In this document: positions 25,046 to 32,865 of the stretch, in pieces
How positions within the stretch are numbered: position 1 is the stretch's first letter
How the letters are laid out: each line of letters starts with the position of its first letter
Source of the DNA: Flavobacterium sp. ov086
Lineage (GTDB): Bacteria > Bacteroidota > Bacteroidia > Flavobacteriales > Flavobacteriaceae
Direction of reading: 5' to 3'
Assembly: GCF_900187965.1 (NCBI RefSeq)
Contig: NZ_FZNL01000019.1
Location: forward strand, 62,001-126,000
Length of the DNA stretch: 64,000 nucleotides
The notes under the pieces: model-generated
The model's database searches: none
What the model was told of the DNA's origin: nothing
What the model saw: the letters and a program-made list of their open reading frames with translations, nothing else
Made by a program: the position numbers and the translations under genes

Positions 25046-26314
25046 ATGAAAAATAGTAAGTTCGCATTTTTATTCTTGGTTGTTATTGGTTGTTATACAG
25101 CACAAGCACAAATTAATTTTCCGTCTCAACAAAAAACAGATGATGGAAAATCGCTTTATGAAATGGAGTTTTCTCCTCGCTTAAAATTAAATGGCTATTT
25201 AAATTTGGGGGGTAATGACATGAATTCTCAGTCACTCAACTTAAATTCAGCCGACCCTTACAATCCAATCGATCAAAAAAATGCAGGTTTCAATATGTAC
25301 CAAACACAGCTGGCATGGAAGACTACCTATAATGGATTCTCAAAAGGTCCTTTAGTTACTTATGTCGAAGCACAATGGTGGGGTGCTCCCGGTGCAGGCG
25401 GTAACTTACAATTGAGGGTTGCTTACGTAGATTACAATCACTGGCACATAGGTCAGGACTGGACTTTCTTTGGTAACGGTGTTCCAAGCTGGTACAATAC
25501 GCTGGACTGGGAAGGACCTAATAGCGGTACATGGGCGCGTCATCTACAGGTTAAATATTACAATGATTTTGGTGCCGACAAATCGTGGAAATTTGAAGGT
25601 GGTATCGAAAGTTCTTCTGAATATCTTAAAATCGCTGGCGGAGTTACTCCCGGTCAGTTTTCTGTAGATCCAATTGTAGCATTTACCAAAAAACTGCATG
25701 ACCAGACCGGTTACTTACGTTTAGCCTTTATGGGACGTACGCTTCGTTATGAAAAAGACACAAATGATAATGCTATGACAATGGGATGGGGTGTTAATGT
25801 CAATTACAAAACCATGCTTAATGAAAAGAGTTATTTTATGGCTCAGGCTGTAGCTGGTTCTGGTATAGGAGGCTCTTATACTTTATCCGGTGCCTTGTTT
25901 GGTAATGGAGGTGCAGGAAATATGTATGATGCCATTTATGACCAGAATGGCAATTTTAAAACGGTTCCTATTTATGGAGGTTCTGCAGGCGTAGAATATT
26001 ACTTTGGAGAAAAGAAAAGACTGCATTCTAATTTAGTTGTCGGTTATACTACCATGACGTATAATGCAAGTCCTGTTTCGCTTGTAAACAGCAAAGTTAT
26101 AAATGATAATTCAACATCAGATTTTGTTAACAATAATACGAATTCGAATACGCGAATTGCTTTGCCTTCTGCTTCTATCAATGCTATGTATGATATCACC
26201 AAAAACTTCTTAATAGGTTTAGAATATGATGCCGGCGCGAAACAGATCATCAATACCAATACACAAACTTCTACAGTCAATAAGATTGCTGTAGGCATGA
26301 TGGTTGGATTCTAG
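25046..26314 (+). CDS. Outer-membrane porin, DcaP-like
   Basis: A 422-residue exported protein with a signal peptide (about residues 1-21, ending TAQA). The body is a series of amphipathic strands with aromatic girdles and ends in KIAVGMMVGF with the C-terminal Phe of barrel proteins. Segments such as AGFNMYQTQLAWKT, YVEAQWWG and IGQDWTFFGNG match the DcaP-like trimeric porin family, known to take up small organic solutes. Its place behind the urease genes suggests that it admits urea or a related solute; this is an inference. Confidence 0.82.
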   Translation: MKNSKFAFLFLVVIGCYTAQAQINFPSQQKTDDGKSLYEMEFSPRLKLNGYLNLGGNDMNSQSLNLNSADPYNPIDQKNAGFNMYQTQLAWKTTYNGFSKGPLVTYVEAQWWGAPGAGGNLQLRVAYVDYNHWHIGQDWTFFGNGVPSWYNTLDWEGPNSGTWARHLQVKYYNDFGADKSWKFEGGIESSSEYLKIAGGVTPGQFSVDPIVAFTKKLHDQTGYLRLAFMGRTLRYEKDTNDNAMTMGWGVNVNYKTMLNEKSYFMAQAVAGSGIGGSYTLSGALFGNGGAGNMYDAIYDQNGNFKTVPIYGGSAGVEYYFGEKKRLHSNLVVGYTTMTYNASPVSLVNSKVINDNSTSDFVNNNTNSNTRIALPSASINAMYDITKNFLIGLEYDAGAKQIINTNTQTSTVNKIAVGMMVGF

Positions 26315-26360
26315 CTTTTACTATAATAGACTTTTGAGTCGCATTAAACATAAAAATCTA

Positions 26361-26395
26361 CAAAATCTGCTTGAAGCTTTTGCAAGCAGATTTTG
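26361..26395 (+). terminator. Hairpin between the porin and TonB receptor genes
   Basis: A perfect 13-base inverted repeat: CAAAATCTGCTTG (26361-26373) and CAAGCAGATTTTG (26383-26395). The T-run is short, so it may terminate partially. It ends 21 bases before the receptor ATG at 26417. Confidence 0.75.
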
Positions 26396-26416
26396 TGGAT
26401 TATATTACAAAACAAA

Positions 26417-28672
26417 ATGACAAGAATTCAAAATACAATAGTTTTCCTTCTCTTAATGATAAGTGTAGCGTCTGTAGCACAGAAGAAAGAAAGTGAAATG
26501 CAAACTTTCCTTAAAGATACAGACAGCAAATTCCCAATAGGTAATGTCTTGATAGAATACAATCACGGAAACACACATACTCATTCAGAACCAGATGGTT
26601 CATTCAAATTGCACTTTCAATCCTTTCCGGATACACTTGTAATTAGTCATCAGGGATATGATCAGCAGAAAGTGGCTGTTAATAGCAATACTGAGTATGA
26701 AAACAAAGTCATTTTTCTTCAGCGTAAACCTATTGAGATTTCCGAAATAATAATTAATCACAAGTCATTTCTTTCAGATATCACAAAGGTTGATCTTAAT
26801 AAATTTCCGGTAAACTCAGCTCAGGATTTATTGCGCAAAGTTCCTGGTTTGTTTATTGCTCAACACGCCGGCGGTGGAAAAGCAGAACAAATTTTTCTAA
26901 GAGGTTTTGATGCAGATCACGGAACGGACGTTAGTGTGAATGTAGACGGAATGCCTGTAAATATAGTATCTCATGCTCATGGTCAGGGATACTCCGATCT
27001 GCATTTTGTGATTCCTGAAACCATCAATAATATCGATTTTGGAAAAGGAGCCTATTATGCTGACAGAGGAGATTTTAATACTGCGGGTTATGTAGATTTT
27101 AAAACTTATGGAGCTTTAAAAAACAGTATGATTAAACTTGAAGGAGGTTCTTTTAATACAAAAAGAATTCTGGGAATGTTTAATATCATAAACGATCCTG
27201 ACAATAAGAAAAATTTCTATTTAGCAACAGAATACAATTATACCGATGGCCCTTTTGATGTAAAACAAAATTTCAACAGGGTTAATATCTTTGGAAAATA
27301 CAACCAGTGGATAACAGATAATGATTATTTCAATATCCAATTTTCTACGTTTAATTCTTCCTGGAATGCTTCAGGACAAAATCCGGAACGCGCCATTAAT
27401 CAAGGAATTATTGATCGTTGGGGAAGCATTGATCCTACCGAAGGAGGAAGCACCTCTCGCAGCAATGTCCAGATGAATTTTAAACATATCATTTCTCCAT
27501 CAGAGCATATTGAAGCGATGGCTTGGTACTCTAAGTATAATTTTAATCTGTATTCTGATTTTACATTTTTCTTAAATGATCCTATTCACGGAGATGAAAT
27601 TCAACAAAAAGATGGCAGAAATATTTATGGCGGTGAATTTAAACATGTCAAAAATTTCATCTTTTCTAATAGTTCTTTTGAATTGATATCCGGAATTGGA
27701 TTCCGAAATGACGATATTCAAACTTTGCAGCTGAATCATGTTTATCACAGAGATTTATTATTGGATAAAAAGATGGATGTTACCGGCGTAGAAACCAATT
27801 TACACGCTTACTCAGAATTGATATGGAAAACCGGGAAATGGACTATTGCTCCGGCTTTAAGACTGGATCATTTTATTTTCAATATGCATGATTTACTGGA
27901 TCAGGAGCAATTGCCATCGGGACAATCATCAGAAGCAACCAGACTGAGTCCTAAGCTTAATTTATCTTATGCTTCCAGTGACAAAGTTGTATGGTTATTA
28001 AAAACTGGTATGGGATTTCATTCTAATGATATGAGGGTTGTAATTCCTCAAAACGGACGTAACACGTTACCATATTCTCTAGGAGCTGATTTTGGAACAA
28101 GACTTCATCCATTAAAATCATTGATTATTACACCAACGGTATGGTATTTATTTCTACAACAGGAATTTGTTTATGTAGGTGATGATGCTGTAGTCGAACC
28201 TTCGGGTAAATCAAAACGTTATGGATTTGATTTAGGTATTCGCTACCAGCCATTACCAAATCTGTATTTAAATGCTGATGTTAATTATTCTCATGCCCGA
28301 TTAATGGAGGAACCAAAAGGAGAAGATTATATTCCGTTAGCACCAATAATTACGAGTACCGGATCTTTAAATTGGGATTTCATGAAAGGCTTTTCGATAG
28401 GATTACAGTATCGCTATCTAGGTGAAAGACCTGCTGTTGAGGATAATAGTCTCAAAACAAAACCTTACCTTGTAAATGATTTGATACTTTCCTACAACCG
28501 TGCAAAATGGGGGGCTAATTTTCAAATCAATAACTTATTCGATGTAAAATGGAATGAAGCTCAATTTGCTACAGAAACTCAATTGAAAAATGAAGCGGCA
28601 CCAATTACTGATATTACCTATACTCCTGGAAATCCTTTTGGGATAAAAATGGGAATATTTTATAAATTTTAA
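26417..28672 (+). CDS. TonB-dependent outer-membrane receptor
   Basis: About 751 residues from ATG 26417; an in-frame TTG at 26393 lies inside the hairpin and is unlikely. Signal peptide (to about SVASVAQ), then a carboxypeptidase-like regulatory domain, a plug (about 120-240) with LRKVPGLFIAQHAGGGKAEQ, IFLRGFDADHGTD and VSHAHGQGYSDLHFVIPE, and a 22-strand barrel ending in GIFYKF. The plug and N-terminus are His-rich (EYNHGNTHTHSEP). With a urease operon in front, nickel or a nickel chelate is a plausible substrate, but family alone does not decide it. Confidence 0.88.
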   Translation: MTRIQNTIVFLLLMISVASVAQKKESEMQTFLKDTDSKFPIGNVLIEYNHGNTHTHSEPDGSFKLHFQSFPDTLVISHQGYDQQKVAVNSNTEYENKVIFLQRKPIEISEIIINHKSFLSDITKVDLNKFPVNSAQDLLRKVPGLFIAQHAGGGKAEQIFLRGFDADHGTDVSVNVDGMPVNIVSHAHGQGYSDLHFVIPETINNIDFGKGAYYADRGDFNTAGYVDFKTYGALKNSMIKLEGGSFNTKRILGMFNIINDPDNKKNFYLATEYNYTDGPFDVKQNFNRVNIFGKYNQWITDNDYFNIQFSTFNSSWNASGQNPERAINQGIIDRWGSIDPTEGGSTSRSNVQMNFKHIISPSEHIEAMAWYSKYNFNLYSDFTFFLNDPIHGDEIQQKDGRNIYGGEFKHVKNFIFSNSSFELISGIGFRNDDIQTLQLNHVYHRDLLLDKKMDVTGVETNLHAYSELIWKTGKWTIAPALRLDHFIFNMHDLLDQEQLPSGQSSEATRLSPKLNLSYASSDKVVWLLKTGMGFHSNDMRVVIPQNGRNTLPYSLGADFGTRLHPLKSLIITPTVWYLFLQQEFVYVGDDAVVEPSGKSKRYGFDLGIRYQPLPNLYLNADVNYSHARLMEEPKGEDYIPLAPIITSTGSLNWDFMKGFSIGLQYRYLGERPAVEDNSLKTKPYLVNDLILSYNRAKWGANFQINNLFDVKWNEAQFATETQLKNEAAPITDITYTPGNPFGIKMGIFYKF

Positions 28673-28686
28673 ATGATATTCATTAT

Positions 28687-28694
28687 TAAATTTG
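28687..28694 (+). promoter_or_regulatory. -7 promoter box of the AraC gene
   Basis: TAAATTTG matches TAnnTTTG, 25 bases before the ATG at 28720, so the regulator probably has its own start site. Confidence 0.55.
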
Positions 28695-28719
28695 CACGAT
28701 CTTTAATAGGATAATTAAT

Positions 28720-29592
28720 ATGGAAACACTTTCTAATTTTCAGTATAAAAAACTTTTTCTTCCTAACATTACAGAAAAAATACTTTCTAATAATGCAGAT
28801 ATACAGCTTTACAGGCTTGAAGATTATCTAAAAGGTATTCTTATGCCTGTAGTTCCGTACCGTACCACCTTTAATTTTGTTCTGTTTATTACCAACGGAC
28901 ATATTAAACAGTATCTGGAGAATAAAGAATATAATGTAGAAAAAGGAGGTGTTATTTTTATCAAACAAGGAACAATTACAGCGACAATAGAATTATCTGA
29001 TGATGCCGAAGGTTTTTTCTTAGCCTATGAGAACAATATTGTATCTGAACAGGAATTACCCAAACATAAAACCAGCATTTTTTTTATGCCTCCTTTCTTA
29101 AATTTGGATAACCTTACTTACGGAACGATTAAACAACTGCTTACTATTATGGAGCAGGAGTTGTGGCTTAATGAATTGAATTTAAATGAGATAATCATTA
29201 CTATGCTTCATCTTATTTTGGTTAAAATATTAAGTACCGATTCTGATAGTCATCATAAATCAGCTACTCGTCCTATGGATTTGTCTCTTCAGTTCCGGGA
29301 TATCTTGTTCAAATATCACAGAGATGAAAAAAGAGTAACATTTTATGCAGATAAACTATCTGTTACAGAAAATTATCTTAATAAATGTGTGAAAAATATA
29401 ACTCAAAAATCACCAAAACAATGGATTAACGAAATGGATATCAATTATAGCAAGGCACTTCTTCAGTCCAGTAAAGATATTGCTGAAATTGCTTATCAGC
29501 TTAATTTTCACACCGCTTCACATTTTACGCAACTTTTCAAAAAAATTACAGGAATCACCCCTAAAGAATATAGGCTACAGTTTTTTAAATAA
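28720..29592 (+). CDS. AraC-family transcriptional regulator
   Basis: A 290-residue regulator. The N-terminal half is a cupin-like sensing domain (FVLFITNGHIKQYL, GGVIFIKQGTIT). The C-terminal 100 residues hold two helix-turn-helix motifs: KLSVTENYLNKCVKNITQKS and IAEIAYQLNFHTASHFTQLF, ending FKKITGITPKEYR. It is the last gene of the urease island and could control the receptor, porin or urease genes; the ligand is unknown. Confidence 0.9.
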   Translation: METLSNFQYKKLFLPNITEKILSNNADIQLYRLEDYLKGILMPVVPYRTTFNFVLFITNGHIKQYLENKEYNVEKGGVIFIKQGTITATIELSDDAEGFFLAYENNIVSEQELPKHKTSIFFMPPFLNLDNLTYGTIKQLLTIMEQELWLNELNLNEIIITMLHLILVKILSTDSDSHHKSATRPMDLSLQFRDILFKYHRDEKRVTFYADKLSVTENYLNKCVKNITQKSPKQWINEMDINYSKALLQSSKDIAEIAYQLNFHTASHFTQLFKKITGITPKEYRLQFFK

Positions 29593-29626
29593 AATGATGT
29601 AATTTCAAACAATCTAGTTGGGATTG

Positions 29627-29645
29627 AAAGTTGGCAACTTTTTGA
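29627..29645 (+). terminator. Short terminator after the AraC gene
   Basis: AAAGTT (29627-29632), loop GGC, AACTTT (29636-29641), then T residues. The stem is short, so confidence is limited. Confidence 0.4.
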
Positions 29646-29665
29646 GACTGAAATATAAGAACAAC

Positions 29666-29800
29666 TGCTAACACACGCTAAAAGCAATTTGGGTTTTAGG
29701 CTTCATTTGAAGTTGGTTTTGTATTTGGGAAATTTGTATTTAACCGAAAAATCTCGCATCTTTATTCCCCAACCTCGCCAAGCGCTAGAACGATGGTGGC
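29666..29800 (+). repeat. attC-like element E1 (135 bp)
   Basis: The left boundary of the cassette-like array. It begins TGCTAACAC and ends with AGAACGATGGTGGC. Its middle shares long matches with E2 (GAAGTTGGTTTTGTATTTGG against GAAAGTTGGTCTTGTATTTGG in E2). Its last core, GATGGTGGC, is nearly complementary to the first core of E2 (GTCACCAAC), as expected if the unit between them is an excisable cassette. Internal arms are less clear than in E2 and E3. Confidence 0.6.
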
Positions 29801-29822
29801 AATTATAACAGACATACCTAAA

Positions 29823-30797
29823 ATGACGATCAAAAAAGTAATTTTTATAGTTTTAACAATTTCAGCTTTGACAAGTTGCAGGCGCGGTTACAAAGTTGAA
29901 AATGGCAAAGTATATTACGAATATTGGAATGAAGGAAGTGGACAAGGAAAAAGTTTAATTGAACAAGCAGATGCAAAAACTTTTCAAGAATTAACATTTG
30001 ACTGCGATTGCAACTTTGAGTTTGGCAAAGACAAAAATCATTTGTTTATAGACGGAGAACTTATAAAAAATATTGACCCAAACACTTTTAAGTTTATTGG
30101 AAACTATATTTTCCGTGACAAAGACTCCGCTTATTTTTTTGGTTTTTATAACAACTTAAACGATTGTGTAATTAAAGGTGTTAATCCAGACAAAATAAAA
30201 TTGATTAAATATCCTTGGTCAAAGGCTGATAATTTTTTAATTCACGGAGGAGAAGCTGTAATTATTGACGATATAAATGATTTTGTTCCTATTGACGATG
30301 ATTGGGGAAAGACAAAAAAATATATAATTAATAACAATCAAATTCTATACGGAGCAGACGTAGAAACTTTTAAAATCACAAGTTCTTTTCAAGGTAAAGA
30401 TAAAAACTTCAATTACGAGTTCGGTATTATTAATGAAGATGATTTCAAAAAAACAAGTTACAAGAAATTTGATTTTGACAAGCCTATTTGTGAATATGAA
30501 CCAATAGTATTTGATGATATTTATGACAATTTGGTATTATATAAAGAAGACCAAAATAAAAGAATCGAAATTGTAGAAAAACTAAAATCGAAAGGTTTTT
30601 CAATTAAGAATATTAAATATTCAAATTGGTCAGGCGAATCAAAAATTATCAGCGTTGCGTTGGCAAATGACAAATGTAATTGCATTGTTGAGAAACTTTA
30701 CCGTTATGATTATTCAAAACCTTCTGAAACTGAAAAAATATTTAAAGTAACAGAAAGAATTCATTGTAAACCGCAAGAAAAGCAGAACGAAAAATAA
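29823..30797 (+). CDS. DKNYY-family lipoprotein
   Basis: About 324 residues from the ATG at 29823 (MTIKKVIFIVLTISALTSC). The N-terminus is a lipoprotein signal peptide with the lipobox Cys in LTSCRRGY; an ATG 10 codons earlier is less likely. Repeated segments with FGKDKNHLF, FRDKDSAYFFG and IDPNTFKFI are typical of DKNYY-type surface proteins of unknown function. It is the only gene in cassette-like unit 1, bounded by E1 and E2. Confidence 0.75.
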   Translation: MTIKKVIFIVLTISALTSCRRGYKVENGKVYYEYWNEGSGQGKSLIEQADAKTFQELTFDCDCNFEFGKDKNHLFIDGELIKNIDPNTFKFIGNYIFRDKDSAYFFGFYNNLNDCVIKGVNPDKIKLIKYPWSKADNFLIHGGEAVIIDDINDFVPIDDDWGKTKKYIINNNQILYGADVETFKITSSFQGKDKNFNYEFGIINEDDFKKTSYKKFDFDKPICEYEPIVFDDIYDNLVLYKEDQNKRIEIVEKLKSKGFSIKNIKYSNWSGESKIISVALANDKCNCIVEKLYRYDYSKPSETEKIFKVTERIHCKPQEKQNEK

Positions 30798-30799
30798 CT

Positions 30800-30935
30800 G
30801 TCACCAACAGCCACTACAACGGATTTGGGAAATTGGCTTAATGGAAAGTTGGTCTTGTATTTGGATGATTTGGCAAATCCGAAGAATGGGCTTAATTTAG
30901 TCCCAAACTGCTTGTAGCACGAGAACGTTGTGCGT
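30800..30935 (+). repeat. attC-like element E2 (136 bp)
   Basis: It starts with core GTCACCAAC (30800-30808) and ends with core GTTGTGCGT (30927-30935). Nested complementary arms: CTACAA (30814-30819) with TTGTAG (30912-30917), and CGGATTTG (30820-30827) with CAAATCCG (30874-30881). It is homologous to E1 through the centre. The last core is exactly complementary to the first core of E3. Confidence 0.7.
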
Positions 30936-30961
30936 CACTCTGAAAAAGCAACGAACGATAA

Positions 30962-31777
30962 ATGGATTATAAAACATACGAACCTCATTCAAATTTAAAA
31001 TCGCTTGTAAATTGCTATTGGACTTTGGAAGTGCCTAAGCAATCTGAACTACAAAAACAACGAATAGTTCCTGACGGCTGTATTGAAATGGCTTTTATTC
31101 TTGGAGACAATATAAAACGGTACACTTCCGAAGATAAATTTATACTTCAACCTCGTGCAATGGTACTCGGACAAACAATTGAGCCCTTTTACATTGAGCC
31201 AATAGGTTATGTAAATACATTTGCTATCCGATTTTATCCTTATGGGTTTGCCAATTTTGTTTCTGAATCAATGAACAATTTAATAAACAAAGAAACATCT
31301 ATAGACCAACTTTTTGGTGCAGAAAACGCAAATGACTTGGAACAAAAAATCATCAAAGCAGAAAATACGGAACAACGGATAAGCATTATCGAAAAATTTC
31401 TTTTAGAAAGGCTTAATGATGAAAAAACGATTAATAGAATAGTAAAGAACATAGTTGATTCCCTTCTATCGACAAACGGAAGTGCTTCAATAAACTCAAT
31501 TCTTAAAGACGACTTGTCAAAACGAAGACAACTCGAAAGAAACTTCAGAAAGCAAATTGGAGTTAGTCCCAAACAATTGGGAAAGATAATTCGCCTACAA
31601 ACAGCTTTAAAAATGTTGCTCAACCAAAAGTCGGAAAACCTGACCGATATTGCCTACAATAGTAAATATTTTGACCAAGCACACTTCATTAAAGACTTTA
31701 GAGAGTTTACAGGAATAAATCCCAAAGAGTTTCTCGCTGGTGAAAGTTTGGATCTTTCTGCACTTTTTTATAAATAA
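30962..31777 (+). CDS. AraC-family regulator with DUF6597-like N-terminus
   Basis: A 271-residue regulator. The N-terminal part (YEPHSNLKSLVNCYWTLEVP, RIVPDGCIEMAFIL) is the DUF6597-like sensing domain common in Bacteroidota. The C-terminus has AraC helix-turn-helix motifs (DLSKRRQLERNFRKQIGVSP, ITDIAYNSKYFDQ-like LTDIAYNSKYFDQAHFIKDF). It starts 27 bases after the GTTGTGCGT core of E2 and is the first gene of unit 2. It may control the VOC gene that travels with it. Confidence 0.87.
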   Translation: MDYKTYEPHSNLKSLVNCYWTLEVPKQSELQKQRIVPDGCIEMAFILGDNIKRYTSEDKFILQPRAMVLGQTIEPFYIEPIGYVNTFAIRFYPYGFANFVSESMNNLINKETSIDQLFGAENANDLEQKIIKAENTEQRISIIEKFLLERLNDEKTINRIVKNIVDSLLSTNGSASINSILKDDLSKRRQLERNFRKQIGVSPKQLGKIIRLQTALKMLLNQKSENLTDIAYNSKYFDQAHFIKDFREFTGINPKEFLAGESLDLSALFYK

Positions 31778-31820
31778 TTCAGGTGTCGCATTTTTACAAT
31801 TTTAATAGACTTTCAGCTAT

Positions 31821-31828
31821 TAGTTTTG
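31821..31828 (+). promoter_or_regulatory. -7 promoter box inside cassette unit 2
   Basis: TAGTTTTG matches TAnnTTTG, 22 bases before the ATG at 31851, so the VOC gene can be expressed independently of the element's surroundings. Confidence 0.5.
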
Positions 31829-31850
31829 TTCCGTCAATAACAAACTAAAA

Positions 31851-32345
31851 ATGAAAGAAAAAATTTTTATCGCAATTATTGCCCTAACATTCGGTATTGT
31901 GTCTTGTAAAAACAAAGATTATTTAACTCCCGAACAAAGCCAAACTAAAGAAATAAACACAAAAAGCGTAAAGAAAATGAACAGTTACATCTCAATTTTT
32001 GAAATTCCTGCAACGGACATTTCACGAGCCATCAACTTTTACAAAGAAATTTTAGGGGTAGAAATTGAAAAATTAGATTTCCCAGGAATAGAAATGGGCT
32101 TATTCCCATACCAAGACCAAATGGTTACAGGAGTGATTATGAAAGGAGAAGGTTACGAACCTTCTGCTAGCGGAGTTACTATTTATCTGAATGGTGGAGA
32201 TAATCTACAAACAATTCTTGATAAAATAGAAAGGAATGGTGGAAAAATAATTATTCCTAAAACACCCCACGCTGACGAAAGGGGATTTTTTGCCATTTTC
32301 CACGATTCGGAGGGAAATAAAATAGGACTTCATTCACCGAATTAA
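31851..32345 (+). CDS. VOC-family protein with lipoprotein signal
   Basis: 164 residues. Residues 1-20 look like a lipoprotein signal (IIALTFGIVSC), then a short linker, then a glyoxalase/dioxygenase-superfamily VOC domain from about residue 43 (MNSYISIFEIPATDISRAIN, GVEIEKLDFPGIEMGLF, FAIFHDSEGNKIGLHS). VOC proteins of this kind are normally cytoplasmic and start at the internal ATG (31977), so the lipid anchor is unusual. An alternative is that the true start is 31977. It is the second gene of unit 2. Confidence 0.78.
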   Translation: MKEKIFIAIIALTFGIVSCKNKDYLTPEQSQTKEINTKSVKKMNSYISIFEIPATDISRAINFYKEILGVEIEKLDFPGIEMGLFPYQDQMVTGVIMKGEGYEPSASGVTIYLNGGDNLQTILDKIERNGGKIIIPKTPHADERGFFAIFHDSEGNKIGLHSPN

Positions 32346-32355
32346 AAAAGAGCGA

Positions 32356-32490
32356 ACGCACAACAATATGTATAAGCAATAGCGGTTTAAGTGCAAACTT
32401 GAACCGCTATTGCATTAATTAAGTATCTTGCTTTCCGAGAATTTAGTGCAAATAAATCCGTTACTGCTCATACATTAGACGGTTATGGGT
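32356..32490 (+). repeat. attC-like element E3 (135 bp), right end of the array
   Basis: It starts with ACGCACAAC (32356-32364), exactly complementary to the GTTGTGCGT that ends E2. It ends with GTTATGGG (32482-32489), which does not pair with its own first core. Inner arms: TGTATAAGCA (32369-32378) with TGCTCATACA (32465-32474), one mismatch; and a long hairpin GCAATAGCGGTT (32376-32387) with AACCGCTATTGC (32402-32413). Confidence 0.7.
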
Positions 32491-32672
32491 AAGCTAAAAA
32501 CTAGATGTGCGAGCTTAACATAAAGTTCAAGTTGGGAACTAAACCTAAACTTTAGAACCTGAAAGAGAATCGTAGAGCTTAACAGATCCATGATTGTATT
32601 CGAACCAAAATCCCCTTTAAACATAGGTGTTTTTAAAACTAGAAGAAAATCTTAAAAATTTTAGAACCACAA
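32491..32672. other. Gap between the cassette array and the tRNA terminator
   Basis: No gene, hairpin or further cassette core is visible. A partner for GTTATGGG (that is, CCCATAAC) is absent, so the array seems to end at E3. Confidence 0.4.
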
Positions 32673-32706
32673 AAAAAGCCTGAGAATCTGCATCCTCAGG
32701 CTTTTT
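32673..32706. terminator. Bidirectional terminator by the tRNA
   Basis: GCCTGAG pairs with CTCAGGC around AATCTGCATC, with an A-run before and a T-run after, so it can work for either strand. It ends the minus-strand tRNA transcript. Confidence 0.85.
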
Positions 32707-32713
32707 ATTTATG

Positions 32714-32787
32714 TGACCGCGGAGGGGTTCGAACCCCCAACCCTCAGAGCCGAAATCTGATATTCTATCCAGTTGAACTACGCGGTC
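32714..32787 (-). tRNA. tRNA-Arg (anticodon UCG)
   Basis: Read on the minus strand, a full cloverleaf is visible. The acceptor arm is GACCGCG/CGCGGTC, followed by a D arm with GTTCAACTGGATAGAA. The anticodon stem TCAGA/TCTGA encloses the loop TTTCGGC (anticodon TCG, reading CGA), and the T arm contains GGTTCGAACC. The encoded length is 74 bases with no CCA. It lies downstream of the GatB/YqeY-like gene on the same strand. Confidence 0.95.
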
Positions 32788-32807
32788 TTTTGATTGCAGA
32801 TTGTTGA

Positions 32808-32848
32808 GTTTAGATTTTAGATTATTGAATGAAATCTAAAATCTGAAC
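32808..32848. repeat. ATCTAAAATCT hairpin repeat
   Basis: GTTTAGATTTTAGATT (32808-32823) pairs with AATCTAAAATCTGAAC (32833-32848) with one G-T pair. It lies between tRNA-Arg and the GatB/YqeY-like gene and is built from repeated TCTAAAA words. Confidence 0.7.
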
Positions 32849-32865
32849 TCTAAAATCTAATATTT

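Larger units (their letters stand above)
29792..32481 (+). mobile_element. Two integron-like gene cassettes without an integrase
   Basis: Cassette 1 (about 29792-30926) carries a DKNYY lipoprotein gene and ends in element E2. Cassette 2 (about 30927-32481) carries an AraC regulator and a VOC lipoprotein and ends in E3. Each cassette starts with a core (GATGGTGGC or GTTGTGCGT) whose complement opens its own trailing element (GTCACCAAC or ACGCACAAC). The three elements are 135, 136 and 135 bp long. This is the geometry of integron cassettes; no tyrosine recombinase gene is in the window. Confidence 0.6.
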
